From positions 98,290,736-98,354,735 of the forward strand of contig OY992537.1 in NCBI GenBank assembly GCA_963921195.1: a stretch of DNA of 64,000 nt, in the 5' to 3' direction. Position numbers and translations under genes: made by a program. How positions within the stretch are numbered: the first letter of the stretch is position 1; every line of letters starts with the position of its first letter. Below, one piece after another: positions 12,402 to 22,099 of the stretch. The notes under the pieces were generated by a model. It made no database searches and had not been told where the DNA came from. It was given only the letters and a program-made list of their open reading frames with translations. Source of the stretch: Pegoplata infirma (taxonomy: Eukaryota > Arthropoda > Insecta > Diptera > Anthomyiidae).

Positions 12402-12601
12402 NNNNNNNNNNNNNNNNNNNNNNNNNNNNNNNNNNNNNNNNNNNNNNNNNNNNNNNNNNNNNNNNNNNNNNNNNNNNNNNNNNNNNNNNNNNNNNNNNNN
12501 NNNNNNNNNNNNNNNNNNNNNNNNNNNNNNNNNNNNNNNNNNNNNNNNNNNNNNNNNNNNNNNNNNNNNNNNNNNNNNNNNNNNNNNNNNNNNNNNNNNN
12601 N
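12402..12601. other. Assembly gap (200 N)
   Basis: Exactly 200 unknown bases, the round size of a placeholder gap. All reading frames that cross it are artefacts. Confidence 0.99.
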
Positions 12602-13041
12602 CAGGAGTCTTTGGGGCAGCTTCCAAGGTAAATTTTTACAAATGCATTTTTAACCAAAAGTTTAACCAAAAGTTGTCAAGTTGTTGCGTCCAAGTGCAGA
12701 ACCTTTTCTAGCATAACATGTAAGAAATAGAGTATTTCAGGGATTGGTTTAGTTCTTTTAGTGAGAAACTTTTTTACCCAGGTCTGATTTTGCCCATTTC
12801 CAAACTTTAGCAGCCTATGATCATAAGACATTTTTAAGTCAAACCTCAGAAGTCTAGCTATTTAATTTTGGAATGAATCATGTACTCTACAAACGGACCG
12901 GCGAACATCGCTCGAATGTCTTAGAATCTATCACTGATCAATAATAAATGTACTTAATGGGGGTCCTTGACCGATATTTCGATGCGTTCCACACGAAATT
13001 ACAAAATGAGAATACCCCAAGTGTAGTTGGAGGGTATAAAA
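12602..13041 (-). mobile_element. Mini-me-like fragment (type with TAGTTGGAGGGTAT end)
   Basis: It matches 15130-15714 in order: gtctttggggcagcttcc, gtgcagaaccttttctagcat, ttagttctttta, a short GGACCGGCGAACATCGCTCGAATGTCTTAGAATC block and the end TAGTTGGAGGGTATAAAAA. Its start is lost in the assembly gap. Confidence 0.65.
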
Positions 13042-13109
13042 ATATTTTTGGTCACATTAAGAGATCACTGTGATTTTTGAGCGGTACGTCTGGCAACCCT
13101 AAAACATAT

Positions 13110-13470
13110 AATCGCTCATATGCCAATGTGAATGAAATCATATATTTACTTTAAAAGAATGAAATCTTTAACAAAAAAAATCGTTTATATTTAGAGGTTT
13201 CAAATGATTTTTCAAATCTCTTTTATTAACTACACTCAAAAAAAAAAATCTTGTCAAATGACCAAAAAAAAACCTGGTAAAATATTTTTTTTTTAAATAA
13301 AACTTACAAGGAATTATCGTAAATTTACTAGATTTTTTTTTTGTAAAAAAAAAGTTGGAAATTTGTAAAATTACAAAAAAAATTGTAAAATTACAAAAAA
13401 AAAATGGTAAATTTCGATCGAAATTTTTGAATTAAAAAAAAAACAAGGAAAACTGTCAAAAATTGGTAAA
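13110..13470. other. Spacer with CACTCAAAAAAA and GTAAAATTAC words
   Basis: From 13232 the sequence starts tacactcaaaaaaaaaa and continues with ttacaaaa/gtaaaatt words like those at 3600-4060. It may be a decayed TA MITE but the second end is not clear. Confidence 0.4.
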
Positions 13471-14971
13471 ATGAGTAATAGTAAATTTTCTAAAGTGAAA
13501 AAAATAAAATTTTTGATTAGAAATATTTTATTTTGTATAAAAAAATTTACAACATTTTTTTTGAGTGCATTTCTTTTTTTGTTGTAGTGTCAAAATATTT
13601 TTGAGTGACAAAAATACGTTTTAAAATATTTTTGTGACTTACCAATGTTTTTAAAACATGTTTAACGTGTTTTCAACACGTGAATTTAAGGTGAAACTAA
13701 TCTGAAATTCACGGTTTTCCTTATAACTTTTGAACTAATGTACCGATGTGTCTGAAATTCAATACGAACCAAGTCAGGGAAACGACAAATATATATTCCA
13801 AGCTTCAGTATCATCAGAACTGGCTTTCGAAAGTTTGCGTGTTTTTTAACTCGTAAATTCACGAACAACACTTGCCGAAATTCAGTCTTTTGTTCATAAC
13901 TTTTGAACGACTGGTCCGATTTTGCTGGATTACAATACCAACCTGACCAGGTAAATGCCCAACATAAATGCCAAACTTCAGGAGCCTCCGTTAAGTCCTT
14001 CAAAAGTTAACGTGTTTTCAACAGACAGACAGACGGACGGACATCGCTAGATCGTCTTAAAATCTATCGAGGATCATGGGGCGGTCCCCATACAATTTTT
14101 TCTTATTTTTTGTAAATTTGTTTTATTTAATCAGCTTCTACCGGTCCAATGGCGCGTCCGAGAGGGGTCATTAGGGAGACCGACCGCCATTTATTTTTAC
14201 AATCCAACATTTTTATAAAACATACTTACGACCTATCTCTACTCCCTAAGTAGGCTCCTATACAAAAAACAGTTGGAGCAAATTTTATAAAAATGTAATT
14301 TTGAATGGAAGCCCACTTGGGGAGTGGAAATAGGGCGAAGGTATGTTTTAAAAAAAAGTTGGAGGGTAAAAATCGGTATCCCTAATGACCCCTCTTGGAC
14401 GCACCATTGGACCGGTAGAAGCTGATTAAATAAAACAAATTTACAAAAAAAAAATTTATGGGGACCGCCTTAATATTTAAAAGTAAGGGGTAGATGCATT
14501 CAGAGAAAATGTTTATACTAACAAAATATTGTGGGTCCGTCATACATTTTATTGCTCTTAGGGCACTATTAGGGCAGTTAGAGCGGTTGAAGCTAATTTT
14601 AAAAAATGTAATTTTGTGTGGGAGCCCCCTTAGAAATTGGAGATAGGGTATAAGTTTGTTCCGAAGAAATGTTTACACGTAAAAAACCATTGGAGCAGTA
14701 GAAATAATTTTAAAATTGAAAAATTACAATAAATTTTTTTCAAAAAATTTTTAAAAATAGTAATAATCGTTATTATACGATCCTCCTGGGCAAAAAATTT
14801 GTGGAATCGATAGAAGATTTACACAAAAAAAATTAAAAAAAAAATAAATGAGAACATACAATTTCAAAAATGAGATTTAAATTTTAAAACTTAAAAATCG
14901 CATACTGGAGCACTTTTAACAATTTTTTTGTATTTTTTTAAGAAGTACGTAAAAAATAAAAACTTAAAAAA

Positions 14972-15714
14972 AAACAAGTGAGAGTGTTAAATTCGGCTGT
15001 GCCGAATCTTTTATAACCTCCAATATGTAAAAAAATTTAAAAAAAAATTTTGATGGTGGCGTTTTTTAGGGGGGGGTGGCAAGGTAGGGGAGGGGTGGCA
15101 AGGTGGGGGAGGGGAGGGGTGGCAAGGTGGGGGAGGGGTCGGTGAGCTGGGGGACTCCTTGGCCCTCGCGGTATATGCTTACAAGTTAATTTTTGTCTGA
15201 TGTGTGCACTAAAGTATTATAGTTATAGTTTTATAACTATTTAAACTTGTTTTAACCACGCCCTTAAAAGAGGGGCGGGCAAAAAAAGCAAAATTTTTTA
15301 ATCCGCTGGGTCCAAGCGCAGTACTATAAACTTCTGCGAACATAAAAATGTTTCATTTGTTTCATAAAAATACAAAAAAACGTCTAAAAAATTGGCATTT
15401 TTAAGAGGTTGGTTTAGTTCTTCAAGGGGAACTTTTTTCCCCCTGGTCCGATTTAGCCCATTTCCGAATTTAACCTGCCTAGGACCATAAGACATATTTA
15501 TGCCAAACTTGAGGGGTCTAGCTCTTTTATTTTGGACTGCATCGTGTTAACTACAGACGGACAGACAGACGGACGGACATCGCTAGAATGTCTTAGAATC
15601 GATCACTGATCAATAATATATATACTTTATGGGGTCCCCGACCGATATTTCGATGCGTTACACACGGAATGACAAAGTGAGTATACCCCCATACTGTAGT
15701 TGGAAGGTATAAAA
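14972..15714 (-). mobile_element. Mini-me-like element nested inside the foldback
   Basis: It is full length: start ACAAGTGAGAGTGTTAAATTCGG with its complement ..GTGCCGAATCTTTT, then a G-rich tract, GTGCAGTACTATAAACTTCTG, the (GACG)n block, CGCTAGAATGTCTTAGAATCG, ATATATACTTTATGGGGTCC and end TAGTTGGAAGGTATAAAAA. It sits in an A-rich stretch of the foldback arm. The 65-, 63- and 91-codon frames here are by-products. Confidence 0.8.
15069..15153 (+). repeat. G-rich minisatellite (possible G-quadruplex)
   Basis: About four units of the form ggcaaggtgggggagggg follow one another on the + strand, with many runs of four or more G. This is exceptional in a window dominated by A and T. It lies in the nested mini-me; the copies near 22140-22172 and 37097-37110 have shorter G runs. 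Confidence 0.8.
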
Positions 15715-16036
15715 ATATGCAATTTGGACCATTATTGAAGAAGTTATGAGGAAAAAAAGTTTGAGTAAAGGAACAAACTACCAATTTTTAAAAATTCGAT
15801 ATCTTTTGAACGGGTCATCAAAAAAATCTGAAAATTTGCCACGAAGGAGTTTTCGAAGGGTACTAAAAACTGTGAATAAATTGGGAAAATGTAAAAAAAA
15901 ATTATTCAAAGTGTCCGATTTGACATGGAATGCCCCATATACTTTATGGGGTCTTAGACCAATATTTCGAAGTGTTACAAACGGAATGACAAACTTATAT
16001 GTATATACCCTCTATCACTAGAGTGGAGGGTATAAA

Positions 16037-17024
16037 AATTAAGATCGACCTGTCTGAGCGAAATAGTGTCAAATTACATTGATATTCAATTTAGAGTTTT
16101 TTCTTAATAGTGGTTATACATTTAAAAGAAATCCGGACTGGCCACTTTGGGGAACTGACTTGTAAGATTGCAGGAAACCCAACGATAGATTTTTTTTGAT
16201 GGCAGATTCGATTTCAGGGGATCGAAATACATTAAGATTCGTTGGAGAAGTCCAATAAAAGTTCTCACTAGTGTAATAGTGCCCATTTAAAATTTACAAA
16301 AGCCCAATTTCAATTTATAAAAACTTAATTAAAATTCGGGAAACCACAATTAAAATTTAGAAAGTCCCAAATGAGCGTCAAAAAAGTCCAATTGATAATT
16401 AGAAAAGCTGACTTGAAATTCAGAATAATAAAATGAATTCCGAATTGCCATTTTTTTTTTCAGTTGTGAATTTTTAAATTTCAATTATAGTTTTTCCGAA
16501 TTTAAATTTTATTTATTTAAAAAAAAAAAAAAATAAAAAATTCTTTTAAGACTCTGCACTGTTTATTTAAAACATTATGCATCATTATCATAAAATAACA
16601 AGAATAGACTAATTCTTTTGTGAAGAAAAAAAAAATTGAAAACGAAACATTTTGAAATAATTTATCTGTTTATCTAATTTAACAAATTTTGATAACTCAT
16701 CAACAACATGTTCTTAGTTCATATTGTTAATTTAGTCAGGAGGCACAAATAAAGAGGAGAGAAAAAATTGAAGAGACTCAACCGCAGACCAGAACACTTA
16801 ACAAACTAAGTACTGTAAGAAAACAATGTTAAATAATTTGGATGTTTTATTTTTTTTAAAGAAAAATAATTTACTTGTTAAAAAAAAAAAAAAAGATTGA
16901 GTTAATTTTTAAATAATTTAAAATAAAAATAATTGATTTCAGAATATAAAGTAGAACACCGTCCGACAGCCAATATTTAACATGAACCGGATGATATACG
17001 TCTGAAAGTAGAGATAAAATGGAG
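16037..17024. other. AT-rich, mostly unique sequence
   Basis: A short run of variants of agcccaatttcaatttataaa / aaagtcccaa near 16290-16440 suggests a degraded short tandem repeat. The rest (for example 16130-16260 and 16730-17010) does not match anything else in the window. No long frame or splice-supported exon is apparent. Confidence 0.45.
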
Positions 17025-17026
17025 TA

Positions 17027-17507
17027 AAACTGCATTTACAGTTTTTAATATCTTGATCCTGTTTTCTTTGAAAATAACTTCAAAGATTTAAAGGATACAT
17101 TTTGTAAAATATTTTTGAAATATTTGTACCTGTCCTAGGATGACACTGGTGATGAAAAATTAAAGATGAGGATCTCCCCTAATTTGTTCATTCATTTTTT
17201 TTATTTTGCCATATCAGGATAAAAGAATGTGAATAAAGTCATTTGAAAACTATATCACAATATGAAGTTGAAAATTAAAAATGATATTGAAGGATAAATT
17301 TTTGAAAGAACGTAACTAAGCTCCTTTTTCCTGAAATGTAAAAAAAAATAAAATAGGAAAACTAGGGGAGATCCTCCTATTTCATTTGCTATCACTATTG
17401 GTATCCTAGGACAGGTACAAAATATTTTATAAAATTTAATCCTCTAAAACTTTGAAGTTCTTTTGAAGGGAAGCGGATCACGAAAAGAAGAACTGTAAAT
17501 GCAGTTT
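17027..17507. mobile_element. TA-flanked inverted-repeat element, AAACTGCATTTACAG ends
   Basis: The ends AAACTGCATTTACAG and CTGTAAATGCAGTTT are exact inverses, flanked by TA at 17025-17026 and 17508-17509. The arms stay paired for about 150 bp: cctgtcctaggatgacac near 17130 pairs with gtatcctaggacagg near 17402, and ggatctccccta with taggggagatcc. It is 481 bp with no ORF, so a mariner-type MITE is likely. Confidence 0.8.
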
Positions 17508-17517
17508 TAATACATTT

Positions 17518-17650
17518 AGGCTGGATTACTCAATGCTCCGTTATAAAATAACTCTCCGTTAAATTTAACTTTTTCATACAAATTTTGACATAAGGCTCCG
17601 TTAAATCGGCAGTTAGCAGCTAACTTTTTATTGAGTAATTTGTGGGGCAG
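17518..17650. mobile_element. GGCTGGATTACTCAATG mini-element
   Basis: It starts GGCTGGATTACTCAATGCTCCG and ends with CAGTTAGCAGCTAACTTTTTATTGAGTAATTTG. The same ends in shorter form lie at 37380-37453, where an empty site is known. The length is about 130 bp. The right terminus has drifted. Confidence 0.6.
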
Positions 17651-17874
17651 TGGAATAGGTTCAAAATAATGCATTCGATTATTTAGAACAAAAACTGGTA
17701 GCTAGATTTTTTTGTCAACGACTTTAAACTGAGTTAAAACGACACAGCAGTAAAATGTTTCCATGGTCTGGCCTAGGATGGAGTCTTTACACTTTTGTCA
17801 CTCCTCTTTATACCGTTCCTGATTCAGTTTCTTAATTTTTAACTGTCTGGCTGGTCATTAGAGTGGCATTTTTT

Positions 17875-18746
17875 TATACCCTCCACTCTAGAGGGTATAT
17901 ATAACTTTGTCATTCCGTTTGTAACACCTCGAAATATTGGTCTAAGACCCCATAAAGTGCATATATTCATGATCCTCAATCGATTTTAAAACGATCTAGC
18001 GATGTCCGTCCATCCATCCATCTGCCCGTCTGTCTGTCTGTTGAAAACACGCTAACTTTTGAAAGACTTCAAGGAGGCTCCTGAAGTTTGGCATATATGT
18101 TTTACATTTACCCGGTCACGTTGGCATTGCAATCCAGCGATATCGGTCCAGTGGTTCAAAAGTTATGAGCAAAAGACTGCATTTCGGCAAGAATTTTTCG
18201 TGAATTTACGAGATAAAAAACACGCTAACTTTCGAAAGGCAATTCTAAAGATGCTTAAGCTTGGCATATATATTTGTTGTTCCCCTGGGCTGGTTAGTAT
18301 TGAATTTCAGCCAAATCGGTGCAGTAGTTCAAATGTTATTAGTAAAACCGTGAATTTCAGATTAGCTTCACATTAAATTCACGTGTTGAAACCCCGTTAA
18401 ACATGTGTTAAAAGCATTGGTAAGTCACAAAAATATTTTACAACGTATTTTTGTCACTCAAAAATATTTTTTACACTAAAAAAAAATACACTCGAAAAAA
18501 ATTTTATACTCAAAAAAAAATTTTACACTCAAAAAAAATGTTACACTCAAAAAAAATTTTTGTAAATTATTTATTTTTTTTTTTTTTCAAAATTACTAAA
18601 AAAAAAGTTTTTTTACACAAAATAAAATATTTCTTATCAAAACTGTTATTTTTTACACGTTAGAAAATTAACTATCACTTAAAAAGTGCATTGTGGAGGG
18701 TATTCATAGATTCGGCAAAGTCGAATTTTACTTTTCTACTTGTTTT
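17875..18746 (+). mobile_element. Full-length mini-me-like element
   Basis: It runs from TATACCCTCCACTCTAGAGGGTAT through GTTTGTAACACCTCGAAATATTGG, the CATAAAGTGCATATATTCATGATCC core, CGATCTAGCGATGTCCGTCC, (GTCT)n, a ~400-bp middle, TTTTACACTCAAAAAAAA repeats, and GGAGGGTATTCATAGATTCGG to CTACTTGTTTT. A 105-codon frame at 18059-18376 starting MKDFKEAPEVWH is shared with other copies but is explained by repeat identity. It inserted into a T run. Confidence 0.85.
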
Positions 18747-18929
18747 GTAAAAAGTTTTTCTTTCGAATGGCGGTTTTTTTCTACGTTCAAGATTTTTTAT
18801 TTTTTTTAATCTCAAAATTTCTTTCCCTTGAAGATTTTATAGAGATTAAGACAATCTTTTATTAACACTAAATTTCAGCCAAATCCGATAAATTTAACCA
18901 ATGACGCCCTTGGATTAAAGTTTCAAGGT

Positions 18930-19258
18930 CAACTGGTGCATTAGGATAGACAGGAGAAATTTGGAGCTAAGGGTGTATTTGGATCGACTGGGGCATTAGG
19001 ATCTACTGGAGCATTGGGATCGACGTGATAATTTAGATCTTCTGGTGTATTTGGAGCGACTGGATTATTTGAATCTACTGAAGCATTTGGATCGACTAGA
19101 TAATTTGGATCTACTGTTGTATTTGGAGCGACTGGAGTATTTGGATCTACTGGAGCATTTGGATCGACTGGAGCATTTGGATCCAGTTAATAATTTGGAT
19201 TTACTGGTGTATTTGGAGCGACTAGAGCATTGGGATCGACTAGAGCATTTGGGTTGAC
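18930..19258 (+). repeat. 18-bp minisatellite gagcatttggatcgactg
   Basis: About eighteen units alternate between GAGCATTTGGATCGACTG and GTGTATTTGGAGCGACTG or AATTTGGATCTACTG forms. Because 18 is a multiple of three, one frame (19045-19257) gives a 70-residue chain of R-L-E-H-L-D-like hexamers; this is a by-product of the repeat, not evidence of a protein. Confidence 0.85.
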
Positions 19259-19270
19259 TTCTCTTAGTTT

Positions 19271-19800
19271 GACACGATTACACGGTGCAACAGCCAAAAT
19301 CGGAATGGGATAAAACCCAAAGCAAATGAAAGCTGACATATTTCATAACAATACCATCAAGGCTTTTTCCTAGATCAGCGCTAGATTTATTTTACACGCA
19401 GTTAAAGTTTATGAACTTTTATTATAATTATAATAGTAATTGCTTGAAAACTGCATGATTAACGTATGATTAATTTTGTAATTCCCATTAATTAACAATC
19501 ATACGCACCGATGCACAGTGATTTCTTATTAATGATTTGACTATTCACTAAGTAGGTACTGGACCAATTACAGCGAAATTCATACCGGTTATAGCTAACG
19601 TAATTAGAGCTTAAGTTTGGACGCTGGACCCCAATAAAGTAGGATATGTTTAGTACATGAAAACTTTAAATGCTTTAAAATCACCAACTTTAAATGTGTG
19701 TATAAAAAATCTAACTCTGAACTTTAAAAAAAGCCTTGAGGGGTTTGTTATTTAAATTGTCAATTTTCATTTGCTTTTGATTTCATCCCATTCCGATTTG
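19271..19800. mobile_element. CACAGTG-type element, copy 2
   Basis: It starts ATTACACGGTGCAACAGCC and follows the copy at 2095-2637 in order (tcatacgcaccgatgcacagtg, taccggttatagctaacgtaatt, ggacgctggacccc). The right terminus is not recognisable: it ends in an inverted repeat of its own start (ttgcttttgatttcatcccattccg near 19768 against cggaatgggataaaacccaaagc near 19300). Confidence 0.55.
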
Positions 19801-19877
19801 GAATTTTCGATTTTATGTCAAAAACCCCTTTAAAAAAATTTATATATTGTTCTTATTAATTTTCGTATGCTAATTAC

Positions 19878-20439
19878 TAGGGATGAGATTTTCATGCACT
19901 AAAAAATCGAAAATATGCGCTTAAAATATGCGCTAAAACCTAAAAATATGCACTAAAAACCTAAAAATATGCACTAAAAAATAAAATGTATGCAATGAAA
20001 ATCTTGTTTTTATAGGAGAAACTTCTTAAAATGTTAAAAAAATAACGCCGGGTTTAAATAGTAGTAGTAGCATTTACAACTTTATATGAGCAAGAATTTT
20101 TTTCTTATTTTCAAAATAAATTTTTAAAATTTTAAATAGTTTTTGGAAAAAATAAATTTCAATTTGTGTTTTTGCTAATTTATGTCAAAATATGCAAAAA
20201 TATGCACCTAAAAGTTTGAAATATGCACAAAATATGCATTTAAAATTAAAATATGCAAAAATATGCATTTAAAATCAAAATATGCAAAAATATGCATTTT
20301 CACCAAAATATGCAAAAAATATGCAAAAACAAATCGATGCCATTTTAACGTAAATTTCTTGATTCGGAAAGATAATTGGTCGATATCGTTTTTAGACTGT
20401 CGACAAAAAACATGCATTTGCATGGAAATCTCATCCCTA
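19878..20439. mobile_element. hAT MITE, TAGGGATGAGATTTTCATGC ends, 8-bp TSD
   Basis: The ends TAGGGATGAGATTTTCATGC and GCATGGAAATCTCATCCCTA are inverted with one mismatch, flanked by exact CTAATTAC (19870-19877 and 20440-20447). It is 562 bp, rich in AATATGCA words, with no transposase. It is the parent family of the tandem array at 56830-61745, which carries the same block atgccatttta..tcttgattcggaaagataat..tcgatatcgttttta..catgcatttgcatgg. Confidence 0.9.
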
Positions 20440-20447
20440 CTAATTAC

Positions 20448-21230
20448 GAATATTTAAAAATTTCCTGAATCGGTCGAACTGTTTTCGAGATATCGCCATT
20501 TGAAACTTTCCAAAAAAAAAAATGGCCAAAAATGGCGGCTTTTTCCGACGTTGAAGAAATTTTTTAAAAAAACTTCTCAAAATTTGTTTTCGTTGATGTT
20601 TTCATAGAGCTCAAACATAATTTCATTTAAAATTAACTTAAGCCAAATAAGAAAATTTTAACCCGTGGGGACCATCGGTCATAGTTTAGATTTCTCAAAA
20701 TGTTTCCCAAAAATCAAAAATTTTGATCAAAGAGCTGTTAAAATTAAGTTTAAGTAAAAGTTTGTCTCAAGCTCTATGAAAATGTCAATGAAAAAGAATT
20801 ATGAGATTTTTTAAAAAAATTTCTTGAATTTTGGAAAAACCGCAATTTTTGAAAATTTTTTGATTAATTTCAAATGGCGATATCTCGAAAACCACTCAAC
20901 CGATTGCAGAAATTTTTTGATATTGTATTCAGCAGGCCAAAATTATTAAAAATAATAAATTAACAGACATTTTTTTTTTTTTTTTAAATTAAAAATTTTG
21001 AAAGAAAATTTCCTAAAATCCAAAACTTTGATCGAAGGGTCCTACGGGTTTATATGATCGGATTTGGCGTAAATAAAGCTCTATGAAGGTCGAGGGAAAG
21101 AAATTTTGAGATTTTTTATAAAAAAATTCGGAAACATAGGAAAAATCTACCATTTTTTCCCCAATTCCAAATATCGATATCTCAAAAACCGTTTGGGAAA
21201 ATCAAAAGTTGAAGAAAAAATGCCACTCTA
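20448..21230. repeat. Right arm of hAT element with ATATCGCCATTT inverted repeats
   Basis: The phrases gttttcgagatatcgccattt (20474) and aaatggcgatatctcgaaaac (20872) are inverted copies about 400 bp apart, and a third form lies at 21168. A further copy is at 51417. This is an internal hairpin-forming module of the hAT-like element, with no coding signal. Confidence 0.65.
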
Positions 21231-21238
21231 CTGGTCAT

Positions 21239-22090
21239 ATACAAACAATACGTCAAGAGTATGAGTATTTGTTTAGGATTATTTAAGAGTTGTTTTATAT
21301 TTATTTTATTTTTTAATTTATTTGTTATTTTTTGTACATTTTTTTGTTTTATTATTATGTGTACTTTTGTTATTTTTTTTTATATTTTTAGCAAAAATAC
21401 TAAAAAAAAACCCCATAAATTTTATTTTACGCATTTTTTTAATTGTATAAATTGTTAGTACAAGTATGTTTATTATATTTATGTTCTAAAAATTAAACTG
21501 TGAATGGATGGATTTTTAGACAGAGACATGAATCTGGATGTAGACAGATAGATAGACGAACAAACGGATGGACGGACGGACAGACAGAAAGATAGATAAG
21601 ACAAAAATTAGACGTATGAATAGACAGATATGGGCCACAAAATACACTTAAATCTCTCAAGCATAACATATTACGGCAATGTTAAAATGCCAAAGTTTAT
21701 TTAATTATTTTTTTTTATATTCTTGAAGATTGTTAAAAGAATTTGGAAGATGGAATAAACTGAATTTTATATTTTATTTTGCATTATATTGTTGGAAATA
21801 TTTTAAAGAATTTAAGAAAATTTATTTATTTAAACAATTAAATTAGGAAATAAAATCAATTGATAAACAATTTGGATAAACAAATTGTTGCATAATGGCG
21901 GATATACAAACAAAATTAACTCTCAATGCAAATTTGGACCATAGTAAGATTTGCCAAAAAGCTTAAGCATAACAATAATCATCTAAAAAGCCTAAACCTT
22001 TACAAAGGGTAAGGCTTGAACAAATTGGGTTTCATAAAAATCTATGGGCAAACACCAAAATTATAAAGAATTTTGTAGGATTGAGATGTT
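21239..22090. other. AT-rich spacer with GACA/GATA microsatellite
   Basis: A degenerate run of gacagataga, gacggacggacagacag and gatagataagac occupies about 21519-21630. The rest is low-complexity DNA. The 65-codon Phe-rich frame near 21261 is not a credible protein. Confidence 0.5.
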
Positions 22091-22099
22091 CATTCCCTA

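Larger units (their letters stand above)
11422..13101. mobile_element. hAT-like element, AGGGTTGCCA ends, 8-bp TSD
   Basis: The left end AGGGTTGCCA and right end TGGCAACCCTA are inverted. They are flanked by the 8-bp direct repeat AAACATAT (11414-11421 and 13102-13109), as expected for hAT transposons. The interior holds two fragments of a mini-me-type sequence (11455-11695 and 12602-13041), a perfect palindrome at 12234-12386 and an assembly gap. No transposase ORF is present. The ends differ by one base, probably a lost T at the left. Confidence 0.7.
14078..15936. mobile_element. Foldback element, internally deleted, GGAATGCCCC end
   Basis: It is a relative of the complete foldback at 22587-24531. 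The right end GACATGGAATGCCCC is intact at 15922-15936. At the left only GGGG remains before the sequence jumps to CGGTCCCCATACAA, the position about 770 bp inside the complete copy. The palindrome centre near 14285 (ggagcaaattttataaaaat) is present. A mini-me is nested at 14972-15714, inserted between the aagtacgtaaaaaa tract and tttggaccattattgaag, which are adjacent in the complete copy. Confidence 0.75.
13471..16036 (-). mobile_element. Mini-me-like element split by a foldback insertion
   Basis: The segments 13471-14077 and 15937-16036 join to give the usual mini-me order: ggtaagtcac-type region, the CTGGACCGATTT / CCAGGTAAATGCC region, (GACG)n, CGCTAGATCGTCTTAAAATC, GATCAT, then ATATACTTTATGGGGTC..TAGACC..ATATTTCG and the hairpin end ATACCCTCTATCACTAGAGTGGAGGGTAT. 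The insertion lies at the (TA)n tract between gatcat and atatactttatgg. The conserved far end ACAAGTAGAAAAG is missing. Confidence 0.75.
17859..21230. mobile_element. hAT-like element, TAGAGTGGCATTTTT ends, 8-bp TSD
   Basis: The left end TAGAGTGGCATTTTTT and right end AAAAAATGCCACTCTA are inverted. The flanking 8-bp repeat CTGGTCAT is exact (17851-17858 and 21231-21238). Length and terminal bases fit the hAT superfamily (YARNG start). No transposase remains. Sub-terminal sequences are also inverted: tctcaaaatttctttcc near 18820 against ggaaagaaattttgaga near 21089. Three elements are nested in it: a mini-me 16 bp from the left end, an 18-bp minisatellite and a hAT MITE. Confidence 0.85.

Noticed and set aside
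12352..12711. Frames of 80-107 codons across the gap
   Set aside because: Most of their length is unknown bases, so they carry no information.
19045..19257. 70-residue repeat protein of leucine-rich hexamers
   Set aside because: Produced by an 18-bp minisatellite, a multiple of three. No flanking coding signal and it is inside a non-autonomous hAT-like element.
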